64,000 bases of DNA from Dimorphilus gyrociliatus (taxonomy: Eukaryota; Annelida; Polychaeta; Dinophilidae): NCBI GenBank assembly GCA_904063045.1, contig CAJFCJ010000002.1:2909891-2973890 (forward strand), given 5' to 3'. Position 1 is the stretch's first letter. Each line of letters starts with the position of its first letter. A model generated the notes under the pieces. It did no database searches. It saw only the letters and a program-made list of their open reading frames with translations, and had not been told where the DNA came from. Below are positions 54,137 through 64,000 of the stretch, piece after piece. The position numbers and the translations under genes are program-made.

Positions 54137-55000
54137 ATGAACGAGAATAATACGGATAAAAATCAATCAGAAAGTCCTCATGACGATTGCACAATAGCAC
54201 CTATCATTTTACGTAAAGAACACAACATAGTAAAACACTGTTTGGCTGATTGTACAATCATTTCAACGGTTTCTTCTGTATGTAACATCTACTTTTGGAT
54301 TGTTAAAAATAATAGAAATTCAATTGTTGAAGTTCAATGTAATTCGTCTTATGGATATCATTTATATCATGATAATGAAATTTCAATTATTGATATATCC
54401 GTTGATAAAGATTTATACGTTTTGGAAAGACTTTTGGATCATACGAATATTAGACGATTGGAATGTGTTCAGGCTAATTATCAACTAAGCTTTATTGGAA
54501 AAGTTGAAGCTAATAATCCAGTATCTTTTACATGTATCAATGATGGATTCTTGATACTATGCAATCGAACTATTTATAAATTCTCCCGTAATCCCTTTGA
54601 GAAACTCTGGTTAACGCAATTACCTTTCGAAGGCAATGTTACAAGCTTGAAATGTGAAAAGTTTAACTTATTCGTTCTTTGCGAAGATGGTCATATTTTT
54701 TACGCAAACATTCTTACTCCAAACGAAAATTTTTTTCAAATATCACTTAATTTCTCACCGTTTTTCTATCCAAACTCCTCTAATCCCACACTTCCCCTAC
54801 TTGACTCGAAAGAGTTTATTTATAATCAAAGCGTTATTTATGTTATAGATCCAGATAGGCAAGAAGCGGATTGCTATAGTGTGTTGAAACTTTATAAATC
54901 ATTTAAGATATTTGGATGTGCCAGATTTGAGAGAATTTCTTTGTTCTACATTGTTCAAGAAGATGATGATATACGAACAATTTTAACCGTGTCTTATTAA
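54137..55000 (+). CDS. Propeller-like protein 5b (C-terminal half only)
   Basis: 287 aa, single exon. It has its own ATG and about 30 new polar residues, then the family's C-terminal domain: DKDLYVLERL, GFLILCNRTIYKFSRNPFEK, VTSLKCEKFNLFVLCEDG, FIYNQSVIYVID and a final TILTVSY. No RING and no coil. It aligns with the second half of proteins 4 and 6. It may work as a partner of 5a or as an independent binding module. Confidence 0.72.
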   Translation: MNENNTDKNQSESPHDDCTIAPIILRKEHNIVKHCLADCTIISTVSSVCNIYFWIVKNNRNSIVEVQCNSSYGYHLYHDNEISIIDISVDKDLYVLERLLDHTNIRRLECVQANYQLSFIGKVEANNPVSFTCINDGFLILCNRTIYKFSRNPFEKLWLTQLPFEGNVTSLKCEKFNLFVLCEDGHIFYANILTPNENFFQISLNFSPFFYPNSSNPTLPLLDSKEFIYNQSVIYVIDPDRQEADCYSVLKLYKSFKIFGCARFERISLFYIVQEDDDIRTILTVSY

Positions 55001-55335
55001 CTATCTCCGCCTTACTCTTCGTGATGTTTTGTTATGGGTGTATAATCTTTAAAAATATGTTTACATATATACTGTATATATACAGTGCATAAAAGTAGCC
55101 TTGTACTAGTTTGCTACTGCTTTATTTATATAAATTAGTTCATTATGTGGTGAGTGGCTTAAATATAAAGTAAGTAAAGTTTGAGGACTATATTTTCAAA
55201 TTTTGGCGGTTTTAAAACAAAATATTCAACTAACTAACTATTAGCGTCATCTATATAATTACCTACTTAAAATTGTTTTATTCTTCACACCTCTTTTAGA
55301 TTACTCAGTCCGACTTCCTTTCGAAATATTTTCTA
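55001..55335. promoter_or_regulatory. Spacer and promoter of RING gene 6
   Basis: 335 bp. GCGTCATCT (55244-55252) is a one-base variant of the shared element, about 90 bp before the ATG. A tatactgtatatata palindrome lies near 55067-55085. Confidence 0.5.
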
Positions 55336-56889
55336 ATGGCTTCCCAGAGAATAGAGGAAGAAGTTAATGTTAAATTTCAAGTTCAACAGGTTAAATGTCC
55401 AATATGCAGATCTGCGTGGCTAGATAGACAACCTAGATGTTTACCTTGTAAAGTTATGCACATATTTTGTTCAGAATGCCTGGAGGAAGTCGGACACCAA
55501 TACGAATTAAAATTCGGTGATAAATTTCCTTGTCCAATTTGCAGAAAGGAGCATACTTGGCCGGAAGATGGGGTAAACTCTTTTTCTGTTCTCACTCCTT
55601 TCGTTCAATGTAAAACTGTTTACGATAACAAGAAAGAAGGACCGAGTTTAATAGAATTGAATACTAGCAGTACTGCAGAAAACGATTATAAACATCTGGA
55701 AAAACAGATTTTAGCTGAATTGGAAGAATTAGATAAAGATAGAAAGAGAGAATTCGATTCATTAAATAATCAAACGAAAAACCTATCAATATTAATTCAA
55801 AGTAGAAAAGATTATCTTCAAAATGAGTTAGATGATTTTTTTACAAATAAGGAAACGAAACTTAAGAGTTTATTAAAGGATATTAGTAATTTTGAAATGT
55901 TTCAATATCAAGCGGGTAAAATGTTTGAAAGTAACCTAAAGGAAATGAAATCAAAGCTATTGAAAGAGATAAAGAGAATTTTAAAGAGTAAGGCTCAATT
56001 TCAAAAATGGGATCACTTAAATTTTAAATTAGGTGAAATAGTTTACAATAAGGAAGAAGTTATTAGTCTAGAGGATACATTTAATATCGAGGGAAATATT
56101 TATAGAATAGCTTGCGGAGATAAATCTTTGTATATATTAACAAAGGACAATTCAAAGGGTTATAACATATATACAATTCTCTCTTTGGGACAAGATCAAA
56201 AATCGATTAATAAGTTGTATACATGGAAAACTAACAGTAACGAAAATTATAGAATGTCGGCTAATAAGGAACTATATCTGGTAGAGATTGAACCTTCATA
56301 CGCACTGTTACGTTTAACAACGCATGGAGATAGTTTCAAATTAAAGGCTCTCCATAAACTTATCCAAAAAAATGGTGGCTTTTCCGATCCGTATTGGACA
56401 AATATCGCTTCTACTGAGGATGGTATTATAGTTGTTAGTGCTAATTGGATTGAAAAATACTCAATACAGCCTCTCAAGAGAGTTTGGTCAATGTCTGCTC
56501 CCACTGAATTTGCAGTCAATGATCTCAGGTGCGACGAAGAACATTTATATATTCTATTTTCCAATTCGACGATATATCGCATAAATCTCAACAATAAGAA
56601 CGTTGATACTCTTCCTATCGAAAATATTGATAGAGATTTGCTATTTAATGATGATATCATTAATAATTTGGTAAGGGGAGGTTGTCTCCTCTCAAACAAA
56701 AGAAATATTTACGTCATCGACGCCTCGAAGAGAGTAGTTTATTGTCATAAGTTAATTAAAGTTTTCGGAAGTTGTGCTTTAATGGATTATCGCCTAGACG
56801 AAGAAAATATCGTTTTTTATACAGTTGATAAATCCAATATTTTAACAGTAAAGCAATTTAATAGACAAAGTGTCAAGAGGGACGAGTAG
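55336..56889 (+). CDS. RING-coiled coil-propeller-like protein 6
   Basis: 517 aa, single exon. RING ligands C21, C24, C38, H42, C45, C48, C66, C69, followed by WPEDGVNSFSVLTPF. Coiled coil about 115-215. Propeller-like region: LYILTKDN, LYLVEIEPS, GIIVVSANWIEKYSIQPL, VNDLRCDEEHLYILF, RGGCLLSNKRNIYVID, VFYTVDKSNILTVKQF. Last of the array; all six genes read in the same direction. Confidence 0.78.
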   Translation: MASQRIEEEVNVKFQVQQVKCPICRSAWLDRQPRCLPCKVMHIFCSECLEEVGHQYELKFGDKFPCPICRKEHTWPEDGVNSFSVLTPFVQCKTVYDNKKEGPSLIELNTSSTAENDYKHLEKQILAELEELDKDRKREFDSLNNQTKNLSILIQSRKDYLQNELDDFFTNKETKLKSLLKDISNFEMFQYQAGKMFESNLKEMKSKLLKEIKRILKSKAQFQKWDHLNFKLGEIVYNKEEVISLEDTFNIEGNIYRIACGDKSLYILTKDNSKGYNIYTILSLGQDQKSINKLYTWKTNSNENYRMSANKELYLVEIEPSYALLRLTTHGDSFKLKALHKLIQKNGGFSDPYWTNIASTEDGIIVVSANWIEKYSIQPLKRVWSMSAPTEFAVNDLRCDEEHLYILFSNSTIYRINLNNKNVDTLPIENIDRDLLFNDDIINNLVRGGCLLSNKRNIYVIDASKRVVYCHKLIKVFGSCALMDYRLDEENIVFYTVDKSNILTVKQFNRQSVKRDE

Positions 56890-57576
56890 AGTTAGAGGTG
56901 GATACTCAATCTCCTTTTTTCTTTCTGAAAAAAAAAATTTCAGTTTTTTAGCACTCAAAGATTTCACTTTTGAGCGACAATCGGATGTTTTTTTTTTCTT
57001 TTTTTATTTACAAAGTTTATTCTACTTTTAGACAATTTTTTTCGATCACAGTTATCTTTATTTTAGAAATTTGGATATTTTTTTTAAAATACATGACTTA
57101 GCATTTAAAAAGATCTTATTCGTTATATATTTATGCAATATGGCGTACAGAAGACAAAGACAGTAAACAATGAGTACTTTTATATTACAATTGAGTAACA
57201 ATATTAAGAATAATAGCTGTAAAGTATCTATTGAAAATACGCCATCTACTGTCTGAAAATGGAAAGAATAATTACCTTTTATATCATAAACCAATGGTAA
57301 ATAATTAGTAGAATAACAGAAATATATTATTTAATATAGGTCAAATTTGAAGAAAAGATTGAAAGACATTTTTGATTATATTAGAAAAGCAGATGGGAAT
57401 AAAGTTGTAAACCATCCAGTAATTGATAAGAATAGAGAAGAGAGAAAGAGAGAGAAAGATTAATATCTAACCCAATAAAGAAGATATATTTTAAGTAATA
57501 TATTTAATTATACAATTTGAAAAGGATAAGGAAACGAAGGAAAATACGAATGAATTGAAGCGTTAAACTCTTATGC

Positions 57577-57694
57577 GGAGAGAGAGAGAGAGAGGGGGAG
57601 GGAGAGAGACAGAGATTGACAGAGACAGAGAGAAAGAAAGAAAGTAGGCAAGGAAAGAAAAGCAGGAATATATATATATATATATATATATATT
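57577..57694. repeat. (GA)n followed by (TA)n
   Basis: GA-rich run (57577-57640) and a TA run (57668-57694). Confidence 0.92.
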
Positions 57695-57817
57695 TCCTCC
57701 TATATTGTATGAAAAGGTTTTATATATTCTATTCAATGTCAATTTTTTTACTACGTACTTCTTCGTATTTAAGTATTGAACAGCTTGCTATATTGCAAAT
57801 TAACTACATACAGTCTA

Positions 57818-57845
57818 TAAATATATATATATATATATATATATG
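57818..57845. repeat. (TA)n tract
   Basis: Simple TA repeat. Confidence 0.92.
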
Positions 57846-58513
57846 TAGAATAATGAAAATACAGTTAGAAATTGGAAAAAGTGAAAACCAATCAAAATCT
57901 TTATATTGTGTTTTTTTAAAAGATATTCAATCTTATTAAGATTCTACTCTTTCCTATTATTCAAGTGTTATCTTACAATCTTTTACCCTTAAATTGCCGT
58001 TGATATAGTAATACGAGTGTCATTCTTATTAGTTAAATGACATCATTAATTAGATCTGATATAATTAGAAAACAAATTGTAACTTTGAAAATAAAACAAG
58101 AAGGATAACGAAAAGAACAAATAGAATATAAACGTGAAAGCATTTTATCTTTATAGATTTAAGACTGACGGAGCGAATGATGCGTCTTAATTTATAATTA
58201 ATGACAATAATCTATTATCATTAATTAAAGAATACTTGGCTCGTGTCGTTTATTTATAAAGGATACATTATATTTGTAAGACAGTGTCAAAATATAAAAG
58301 GATGAGGAAAGGCACTTCAACTTCATCTTCCTTTACATATTCTATTTTTATCCAATTATCTAATCGTATTGAAAAAGAGTGTGTTTTTTACGTAACCCAC
58401 TTGAAAATACTCGACACTATAACATCAAGTAAAAATCGAAGTCGGTCGAGTTGGTTTTAATTAAAATCTGAACATCGGGCATAGCGTGATCTTGGACGTA
58501 CGTTGCCGTATTA

Positions 58514-58538
58514 TACATATATATATATATATATACAT
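58514..58538. repeat. (TA)n tract
   Basis: Simple TA repeat. Confidence 0.9.
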
Positions 58539-59745
58539 GCGAAATGCATAATCCACAAAGAAAAATATTTACGTTTCTTTCGTTCCAGGTGCGTTAAACG
58601 AGTAAATGATTAGTTTGAAATCACGTGACCGACTTTTTTCTAGATAACGACTTGATGTAAAGTTGTAAAATAATAAGAATATGTATTAAAAGAAAAATAA
58701 CTTCCTAACTTAGATCATCCGTATAAATAGCCTATATAGTAAGATTTATTACCTTTAACACTAATACGTTTATAATAAGAAGTAGTATTTTATAAATTAT
58801 TAACTAATTAGTAATTAGTAATTAATTGATCAATTTCTATAAATTTTATTAATTTTCTCCTCAATCTCTCTATCGCAGCATCGTTCTTCTTTCTCCCTTT
58901 GAAAAAAAAATGATCGTTATAAGGGAAAGAATAAAAGGTAGCCTGATGCGTAAAATAATTTTAAATACAGAACACGCGACTCCTATAAGCGATCAGAGTT
59001 ATTGTTAGTCGATATATCGCTCTTGACGTTGGCAGGTTTTTAATATGTTGTCAATTGTTCTTTATTATATTGTTTTCTTCATATTTTTCGCCTAGTGACA
59101 CGTTTAATGCTCTAATTTACCATCGGTTGCTGTCTAAAATATTCCAGTTGTTTTTTTATTTACTATTTTATTACGACACCTTAATTACATATAAAATGAA
59201 GGCAACGCCACCTCTTTTCCCCCATCATTCCCCTCCCCCACCTTTCCTCTCCCCTCTATACATTCCCTTCAGAGATTGCCCTATTCCAGATTCCAATTAA
59301 CATTTAAAATATAATAATTCATAAGCCAACATAAAAAATTTTGAAAATTAAAAATGGCGTCGTTCAGTTAAGAAAAAGAAATAATCGGTAAATTTATAGG
59401 CTTTTTTTTGTTACCAGCAAGGTAAAAATTTATTTTTGCAATAAAAAATATCAATAATTTAAGAGAAATAAAGCGACTTGTACATTTAAACATTGATTTT
59501 ATATATATGCATATAATAAACAGAATTACCATAACCGAGTTTTAAGTTAAACATTTAAAAAAAATACTTGTTACGTATACGTATATACGGCAAGATACTA
59601 GGCCTATACAATTGATTAAGTAGGAATGCAGCAGAAAAAAATTGTTCACTGAATAATTCAAACAAATAGATTCATTGCATAGAAACAAAGAGACAAAATT
59701 TAAATGTTTTAATTAATTTCATTAACAAGACATTTTAAGTCATTT

Positions 59746-60099
59746 TTATTTTACGTATGCTTTTTCAAGTATTTTCCTTTGGGCGCTTGATAGAACGACA
59801 TTCTCAGCGTCCTGGCCATCGATAACAGCCGTCATGAATGCTATGTAGGTTATAGCCAGTCGAAGGGTTTCAATTCTTGATAAACGTTTCTCGTAGGCGA
59901 AAGTAGGAACACGTTTTCTCAAAGTGTCAAAAGCTTCGTTGAGATTAAACATTCTCCGTCTTTCCCTGATATTAGCTGCTCTTCTCTGAGCTTGAGTAGG
60001 CACTCTCTTTCTCTTCTTTTCGGGTCCGAAATTCTGAGTGGGATAGTAATTTTGCCATGGTTCACACTGCCAGTATACATCAGGATATCTTTCATTCAT
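59746..60099 (-). CDS. FERD3L: Fer3/FERD3L-type bHLH transcription factor
   Basis: 117 aa, single exon, E-box-binding developmental regulator (neural/midline and foregut roles in other animals). Basic region and helix 1: [20 protein letters not shown]; loop [13 protein letters not shown]; helix 2 [37 protein letters not shown] is specific for the Fer3/Nato3 branch; PTF1A has LPYEKRLSKVDTLRLAI. An aromatic, Tyr/Trp-rich N-terminus and a basic KKRKRV patch precede it. Expected to pair with an E protein in the nucleus. Confidence 0.93.
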   Translation of the reverse strand: MNERYPDVYWQCEPWQNYYPTQNFGPEKKRKRVPTQAQRRAANIRERRRMFNLNEAFDTLRKRVPTFAYEKRLSRIETLRLAITYIAFMTAVIDGQDAENVVLSSAQRKILEKAYVK

Positions 60100-60324
60100 A
60101 TTTCCTTATTAATGATTTTGGTTTTTCAATTGGAAGAAAAGTGTTCAAATTTCTCAATTTGGCGTTAAATATACGTATAAATATTTACAGATAAATATAG
60201 ATATAAGTATATCGGTATATAACTTATTAAATTCGGTAGGTTTTCTATAAATAATGATAATTATTTCCCTCCTTCCAGGATAGAATACAGCGGGAAATGA
60301 CGTGAACTTTTCGCGGACGGCCGA

Positions 60325-60418
60325 CTTTATAAGATGTGCAGTCTTTTGTCATTTTAATCCATTCACCGACTGCCGCCAATAAGAGCGTTTACATTTGCGA
60401 CCGGTCGGCAGCTGCCGG
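60325..60418 (-). promoter_or_regulatory. Fer3 promoter: TATA, CCAAT and palindromic E-box
   Basis: Read on the minus strand: CTTATAAAG (60325-60333), an inverted CCAAT (60376-60380) and a CAGCTG E-box (60409-60414) inside the near-palindrome 60401-60418. The segment is distinctly GC-richer than its flanks and lies 226-320 bp before the ATG, so it fits the core promoter. CAGCTG is the type of site that bHLH factors bind, hence possible self- or cross-regulation. Confidence 0.6.
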
Positions 60419-61726
60419 TTTTTATCGAAATACGAACATTTTCTGGTCATTTTCTTTATTATTGTTTATTTGCGCACGTGCTAGAAGAAATACTATAGAA
60501 CGGAATGGTTTTTTCGCCCTTCTAAGTTTGCATAGGGAGCTTGGAACTTTTAATTCTTTAAATTTAATATTCTTTTATAACATTTAAGCATTATATAATT
60601 ATTCTTTCTGCAAACAAACAAATATAAGAAGAGAATAATTTTCCTTGTTCGCTTTATACCCGAAAATTTCTATTCCGTTGATTGTCCAATTAACTCGTTC
60701 AAATGTTTGAATCTACAAGCATATAATAGAATATAATAAAAAATCTTCTGTGTAGTGAGAGAACACTGCGCGGACTATGAATTGATTTTTTTTTTTTAAA
60801 CACGCAAAACATTTTATCTATGCTTTACCGATTTTGTAAGAAATAAATTACCTATCAATTGAATTGACCCAATTCTGGACTAACTGTAAAAGAAACTTGA
60901 TTTTTATAATGTGAATATCTCAACTTTAAGGATATTCCCATCGGCAGATAAAAATGCCGCTGGCAAGATACAAATATATTCAAGATTTTCTTTCACCGCC
61001 TACGCCATCTATAAATTCTCTTATTTTATGGTTTTTAATGGCTATAATAAATCAATATACAAAGTTTTATTCTTATTCTCTATCTGTTGTTACGCAACTG
61101 TGATGTTAAGATGAATGTAGGTTACTCACACTAAAATTCATTAATTAGAGTTGAGTCATTACATTCTTTCTTGGAAAATCCACATCTCATTATAAGATGG
61201 TCGAAAGTAATTGTTTTTCAGAAGATGAACGTTCGTATCAGTGTTTAGGAACTGCTGCCATTGTTAAATAAATGAGTGTACTTTTAGTCCTAATGAAAAT
61301 TCTATTGGGCATTTGGCAGTGATAAATAAAAACCTAATCGTTTGCGTATCTCTGTATAATTGCTGCGAAAGTTTAATATTTCAAAGGCTAGTATCTCGTT
61401 CTGATGGGTGCATGTCTGAGTGTGTAGCTGTATGCGTGGGTCTATAAAATGTTAAAGAGTATAAAACTTTTCATGTATTCTTGAATCCTGTGGCACCAGC
61501 TAAAAAAAGTAGCACTCATACATGCTATCATATTATCTATAAATCGTCAGAACAAAACAGTAAAAACTGGAGAAACTTTTTCTCAAAAATAAACGAACAA
61601 TATACATCTTCATTTACTATTTCGAGTAATAACGAGATGACCCTTTAGTTCATTCGCAAACGAAAACAAATATCAAAGTCTCTCTCAGTCAGAGATTATA
61701 TTAATTTAAAAATGTCAATTTTTAAC

Positions 61727-61752
61727 TATATATATATTTATATATATATATG
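61727..61752. repeat. (TA)n tract
   Basis: Simple TA repeat near the 3' end of the SERBP1 gene. Confidence 0.85.
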
Positions 61753-61803
61753 AGCCGGGAACCACGGAGAAGAAAAGCAAGTAAAGGAGTTTCGTTCTGC
61801 TTC

Positions 61804-63938
61804 TTATTGAACTCTAACGGGAAGAGCAGGGAAGTCGTCCTCATTTCTGACATTAGGTGCCCTTACTTTTTTGCCTGGACCACCTCGTCCGCCACTTCCA
61901 AAAGATCTTCCCGGTCTTCCGCCTGCTCCCGATCCTGCTCCGACTTCTCTTCTACCACGGTCACCTGGTCCTCTACCTCGTCCTCTGCCTCCACGTCTAT
62001 CATCCCGGTACGTAATTTCAATATTTAGTGTTTTCTTTTTCTTTCCTTCCTCTTCCTAAAATAAAAACATTGGCATGGTAAATAAAAGGTATATAGAAAT
62101 TATCGAATAGTAGGATTAGCGCTAAATGACTCATAAAAGTTCTTATAACTTCAAAAAAGCGCCATCTGAACGCAGAAATATTAAGTATTTTACGAAGATC
62201 AGATCACATGTGCCAGAACATTCTTTAGATTTTCTGACCGGACGACCTTCAGGTAGAAAATTTGCTATCGATAAGATATACTGGCCTCATCGTAATCTTC
62301 ATCGTCCTCGTCGTCTTCTTCGCCATCCTTTTTGTCGTCTTTCTTCTTCGCTAATTGAAATGTATCTTTCCATTGTCTTTCGTCAACACCTTCGCCAGCC
62401 TTGCGGATGTTGAAGTCCTTTTTCGGTTGTTTGTCCTTTTGCATTTTCCTATATTCGTCCAGTGTCATTTGTTTAACTTCAGGTTCAGTCGGTACCGATT
62501 CGTCTTTGATTTCTTCCTTCGAGACATTTGGGTCCTGATTTTCGGGTTCATCGGTTGAAGTATTCATTTCCTGTTTCTCTTCTGTTAAAGATGCATCGAT
62601 TTGATCATTTGTACTTCCCCAGTTGGCTCGTCCACCGCCTTGTTTCTTGTCCTGATGTTTAATACCGGTCTTGTCTGATCCAGAATGTCGGTCAAAAACC
62701 CGCTTTCCTTCTCTTCCAGCAAAAGTACCTCTGGTACCTCTGCCTCTTCCTCTTGCAGGTCGAGACTTATTTTCGTGATCGTTAGCTTGTTTTTCGCCAA
62801 ATACTTCAAATTTTCCGCCAAATCCATCGTCCTTGTTTCTTACAGGACCGCCTCCTCGTCTTGGCCGATTTGCCATGTCTGTTCCACGTGTTTTTCCCGC
62901 TGAAAATTTATTCTCTTTTGGAGAACGATTCTCACGAGAAATCTTTTCGTTTTCATCTCTGGCCTTCTTCGGACGATTTTCGTCACGATTTGCCAATTCT
63001 TTTTCTAGAATAAGAAAGATTATTAATTTATGTCTTATCCAGAAATATTTGTATGATTTGGATGTTAATCTCAAATATCTAACTATGTGTATTCATATGA
63101 AACATGCGTTCCTTCCCAAACTATTGAAAGTTTCGCGAAGCAACATTTGTTGACCAGTATACAGAGAACCCAGCATTGTTATAACTTTTCTATTACACGT
63201 AATTTAAGCTTTATATTGTGTTCTGAAATGTACCATTAACCATTTATCGATCTATAAAGCAGAATGGATGGAAAATGCTAATTAACTTAATACTCGTCTG
63301 TAATAAATTAAAGTTGGCAGATAAAGCGCTATCTCTATTCAAAGACATACGCTTTTGAGCACGTGTAGAGTCGTGCGTAAATTATGTTCTTAACTTAGGA
63401 GTTTTATTGTAATGCCTTTTCGTGCATGTTTTCAAGCCAAAAGTTTTCTAAGATAGACACTGGCTGATTAATATATATTCATATTGAACCAAGTAGAAAA
63501 CACGTGAAACGTGAAATTAAGCTCTAGTGGTGAATTTTCGAAAAGATGTTTATATAAACGATTGTCTTTGTTCAACACATGCTATTTCTTTAAGAAAATG
63601 TGTTAAGAAGCCGAATTTGAGGACACGAGGCACTCCTCGCCTTACCGCCAAAATTGTCACATGGCAACGAAATGAACACGTGAATTTTTATAATTACCCG
63701 AAGTTTTCTCTTTTCTTTCTTCGCCTGTCTTGTTCTTTTGATTAGTAGTTACCTCTGTCGATTTTTTGGCCGTCTTTGGCCTCTCGACTTTGGTATTAGT
63801 CTTCGGAACCTTTTTTGCCTCCTTCTCTGCTTTATTTTTACATTCTACTTGTTTTAGTAGCTCGCTTGGATCCGCCTCCTCATTATCCTCAAACGACGCG
63901 TACCTATTGTTAATTTGCACGCCGTATATGCTGTTCAT
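61804..63938 (-). CDS. SERBP1: SERBP1/HABP4-family RNA-binding protein, 3 exons
   Basis: Ribosome- and mRNA-associated protein (vertebrate SERBP1/HABP4, fly Vig). Exons 63938-63698, 63004-62282 and about 62051-61804 give 403 aa (human SERBP1 408). Seen: N-terminal VQINNRYASFEDNEEADPSE like the NRFDQLFDDESDP start of the family; an RG-rich stretch (RPRRGGGPV, RPARGRGRGTRGTF); HSGSDKTGIKHQDKKQGGG; MTLDEYRKMQKDK and DFNIRKAGEGVDERQWKDTF (HABP4 core); then a C-terminal RGG region and EDDFPALPVRVQ. For exon 3 the first acceptor (62055) breaks the frame; the AG four bases inside (exon from 62051) restores it. The intron at 63005-63697 is unusually long for this window. Confidence 0.92.
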
Positions 63939-64000
63939 GTTAATGAAATTACTAGATATCCATGGATATCAACTGACTCTACAAAATGCAATCAAACCGT
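63939..64000 (-). promoter_or_regulatory. Start of SERBP1 upstream region
   Basis: Only 62 bp of the region upstream of the SERBP1 ATG are in the window; no motif can be called. Confidence 0.3.

Larger units (their letters stand above)
56890..59745. other. Intergenic region RING array - bHLH
   Basis: 2.86 kb, AT-rich, with several microsatellites. ACGCCATCT at 57239-57247 follows the array and could be the relic of another family promoter, but no RING or propeller frame follows it. Short hydrophobic frames here are unsupported. Confidence 0.5.
60100..61803. other. Intergenic region bHLH - SERBP1
   Basis: 1.7 kb: Fer3 promoter (left) and SERBP1 3' flank (right). ACGCCATCT at 61002-61010; TA tract at 61727-61752. 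No other gene recognised. Confidence 0.5.

Noticed and set aside
57058..57294. 78-codon hydrophobic minus frame
   Set aside because: AT-rich DNA readily encodes I/L/F runs; no paralogue or start context.
57616..57939. 107-codon frame with YIYIYI stretches
   Set aside because: Built from GA and TA microsatellites.
61750..62059. Ser-rich and Pro-rich + strand frames
   Set aside because: Antisense of the RGG exon of SERBP1.
1..64000. CRISPR arrays, rRNA, tRNA genes
   Set aside because: I saw no direct-repeat/spacer pattern, rRNA core or convincing cloverleaf; a dedicated tRNA search could not be run.

Overview
This 64 kb window is nuclear DNA from a compact, AT-rich animal genome. Conserved genes carry many GT-AG introns that are mostly 45-75 nt long. 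The gene set (axonemal dynein, tropomodulin, SLC22 transporter, lysosomal sulfatase, DMTF1, a Fer3-type bHLH) is bilaterian. My best guess is a small-genome spiralian such as an interstitial annelid (Dimorphilus-like), but that is inference and not proven by the sequence.

Layout. 0-4.6 kb: an intact 6-exon SLC22-type transporter and an intact 10-exon N-acetylglucosamine-6-sulfatase (GNS), both +. 4.2-10.4 kb: a tandem segmental duplication carrying the 3' end of GNS plus an intronless BIR-BIR-BIR-(UBA)-RING inhibitor-of-apoptosis (IAP) gene. A dead, GC-richer non-LTR retroelement piece sits exactly between the copies, with RING remnants and an inverted dynein scrap nearby. 10.95-27.1 kb (-): a complete axonemal dynein heavy chain, DNAH6 type. 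27.4-31.5 kb: RPL37 (+), CHTOP (-) and DMTF1 (-). 33.5-35.3 kb: tropomodulin (+).

37-57 kb is an accessory island in which every coding region is a single exon. It holds three small Ulp1/SENP-like (C48) cysteine proteases, a pair of diverged class A GPCRs, and a head-to-tail array of six RING-coiled-coil-propeller-like proteins, one of which has split into two genes. 59.7-60.1 kb: a Fer3-type bHLH (-) with a recognisable promoter. 61.8-63.9 kb: a SERBP1/HABP4-family RNA-binding protein (-).

How they fit together: the conserved genes are unrelated housekeeping or ciliary/muscle genes. The island and the IAP pair share a ubiquitin-like theme (RING proteins, IAP-type RING, ubiquitin-like proteases) and are the fast-evolving, duplicating part of the window. 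Several of the RING genes have a GCGCCATCT-like (YY1-type) element upstream. Joint function is inference only.
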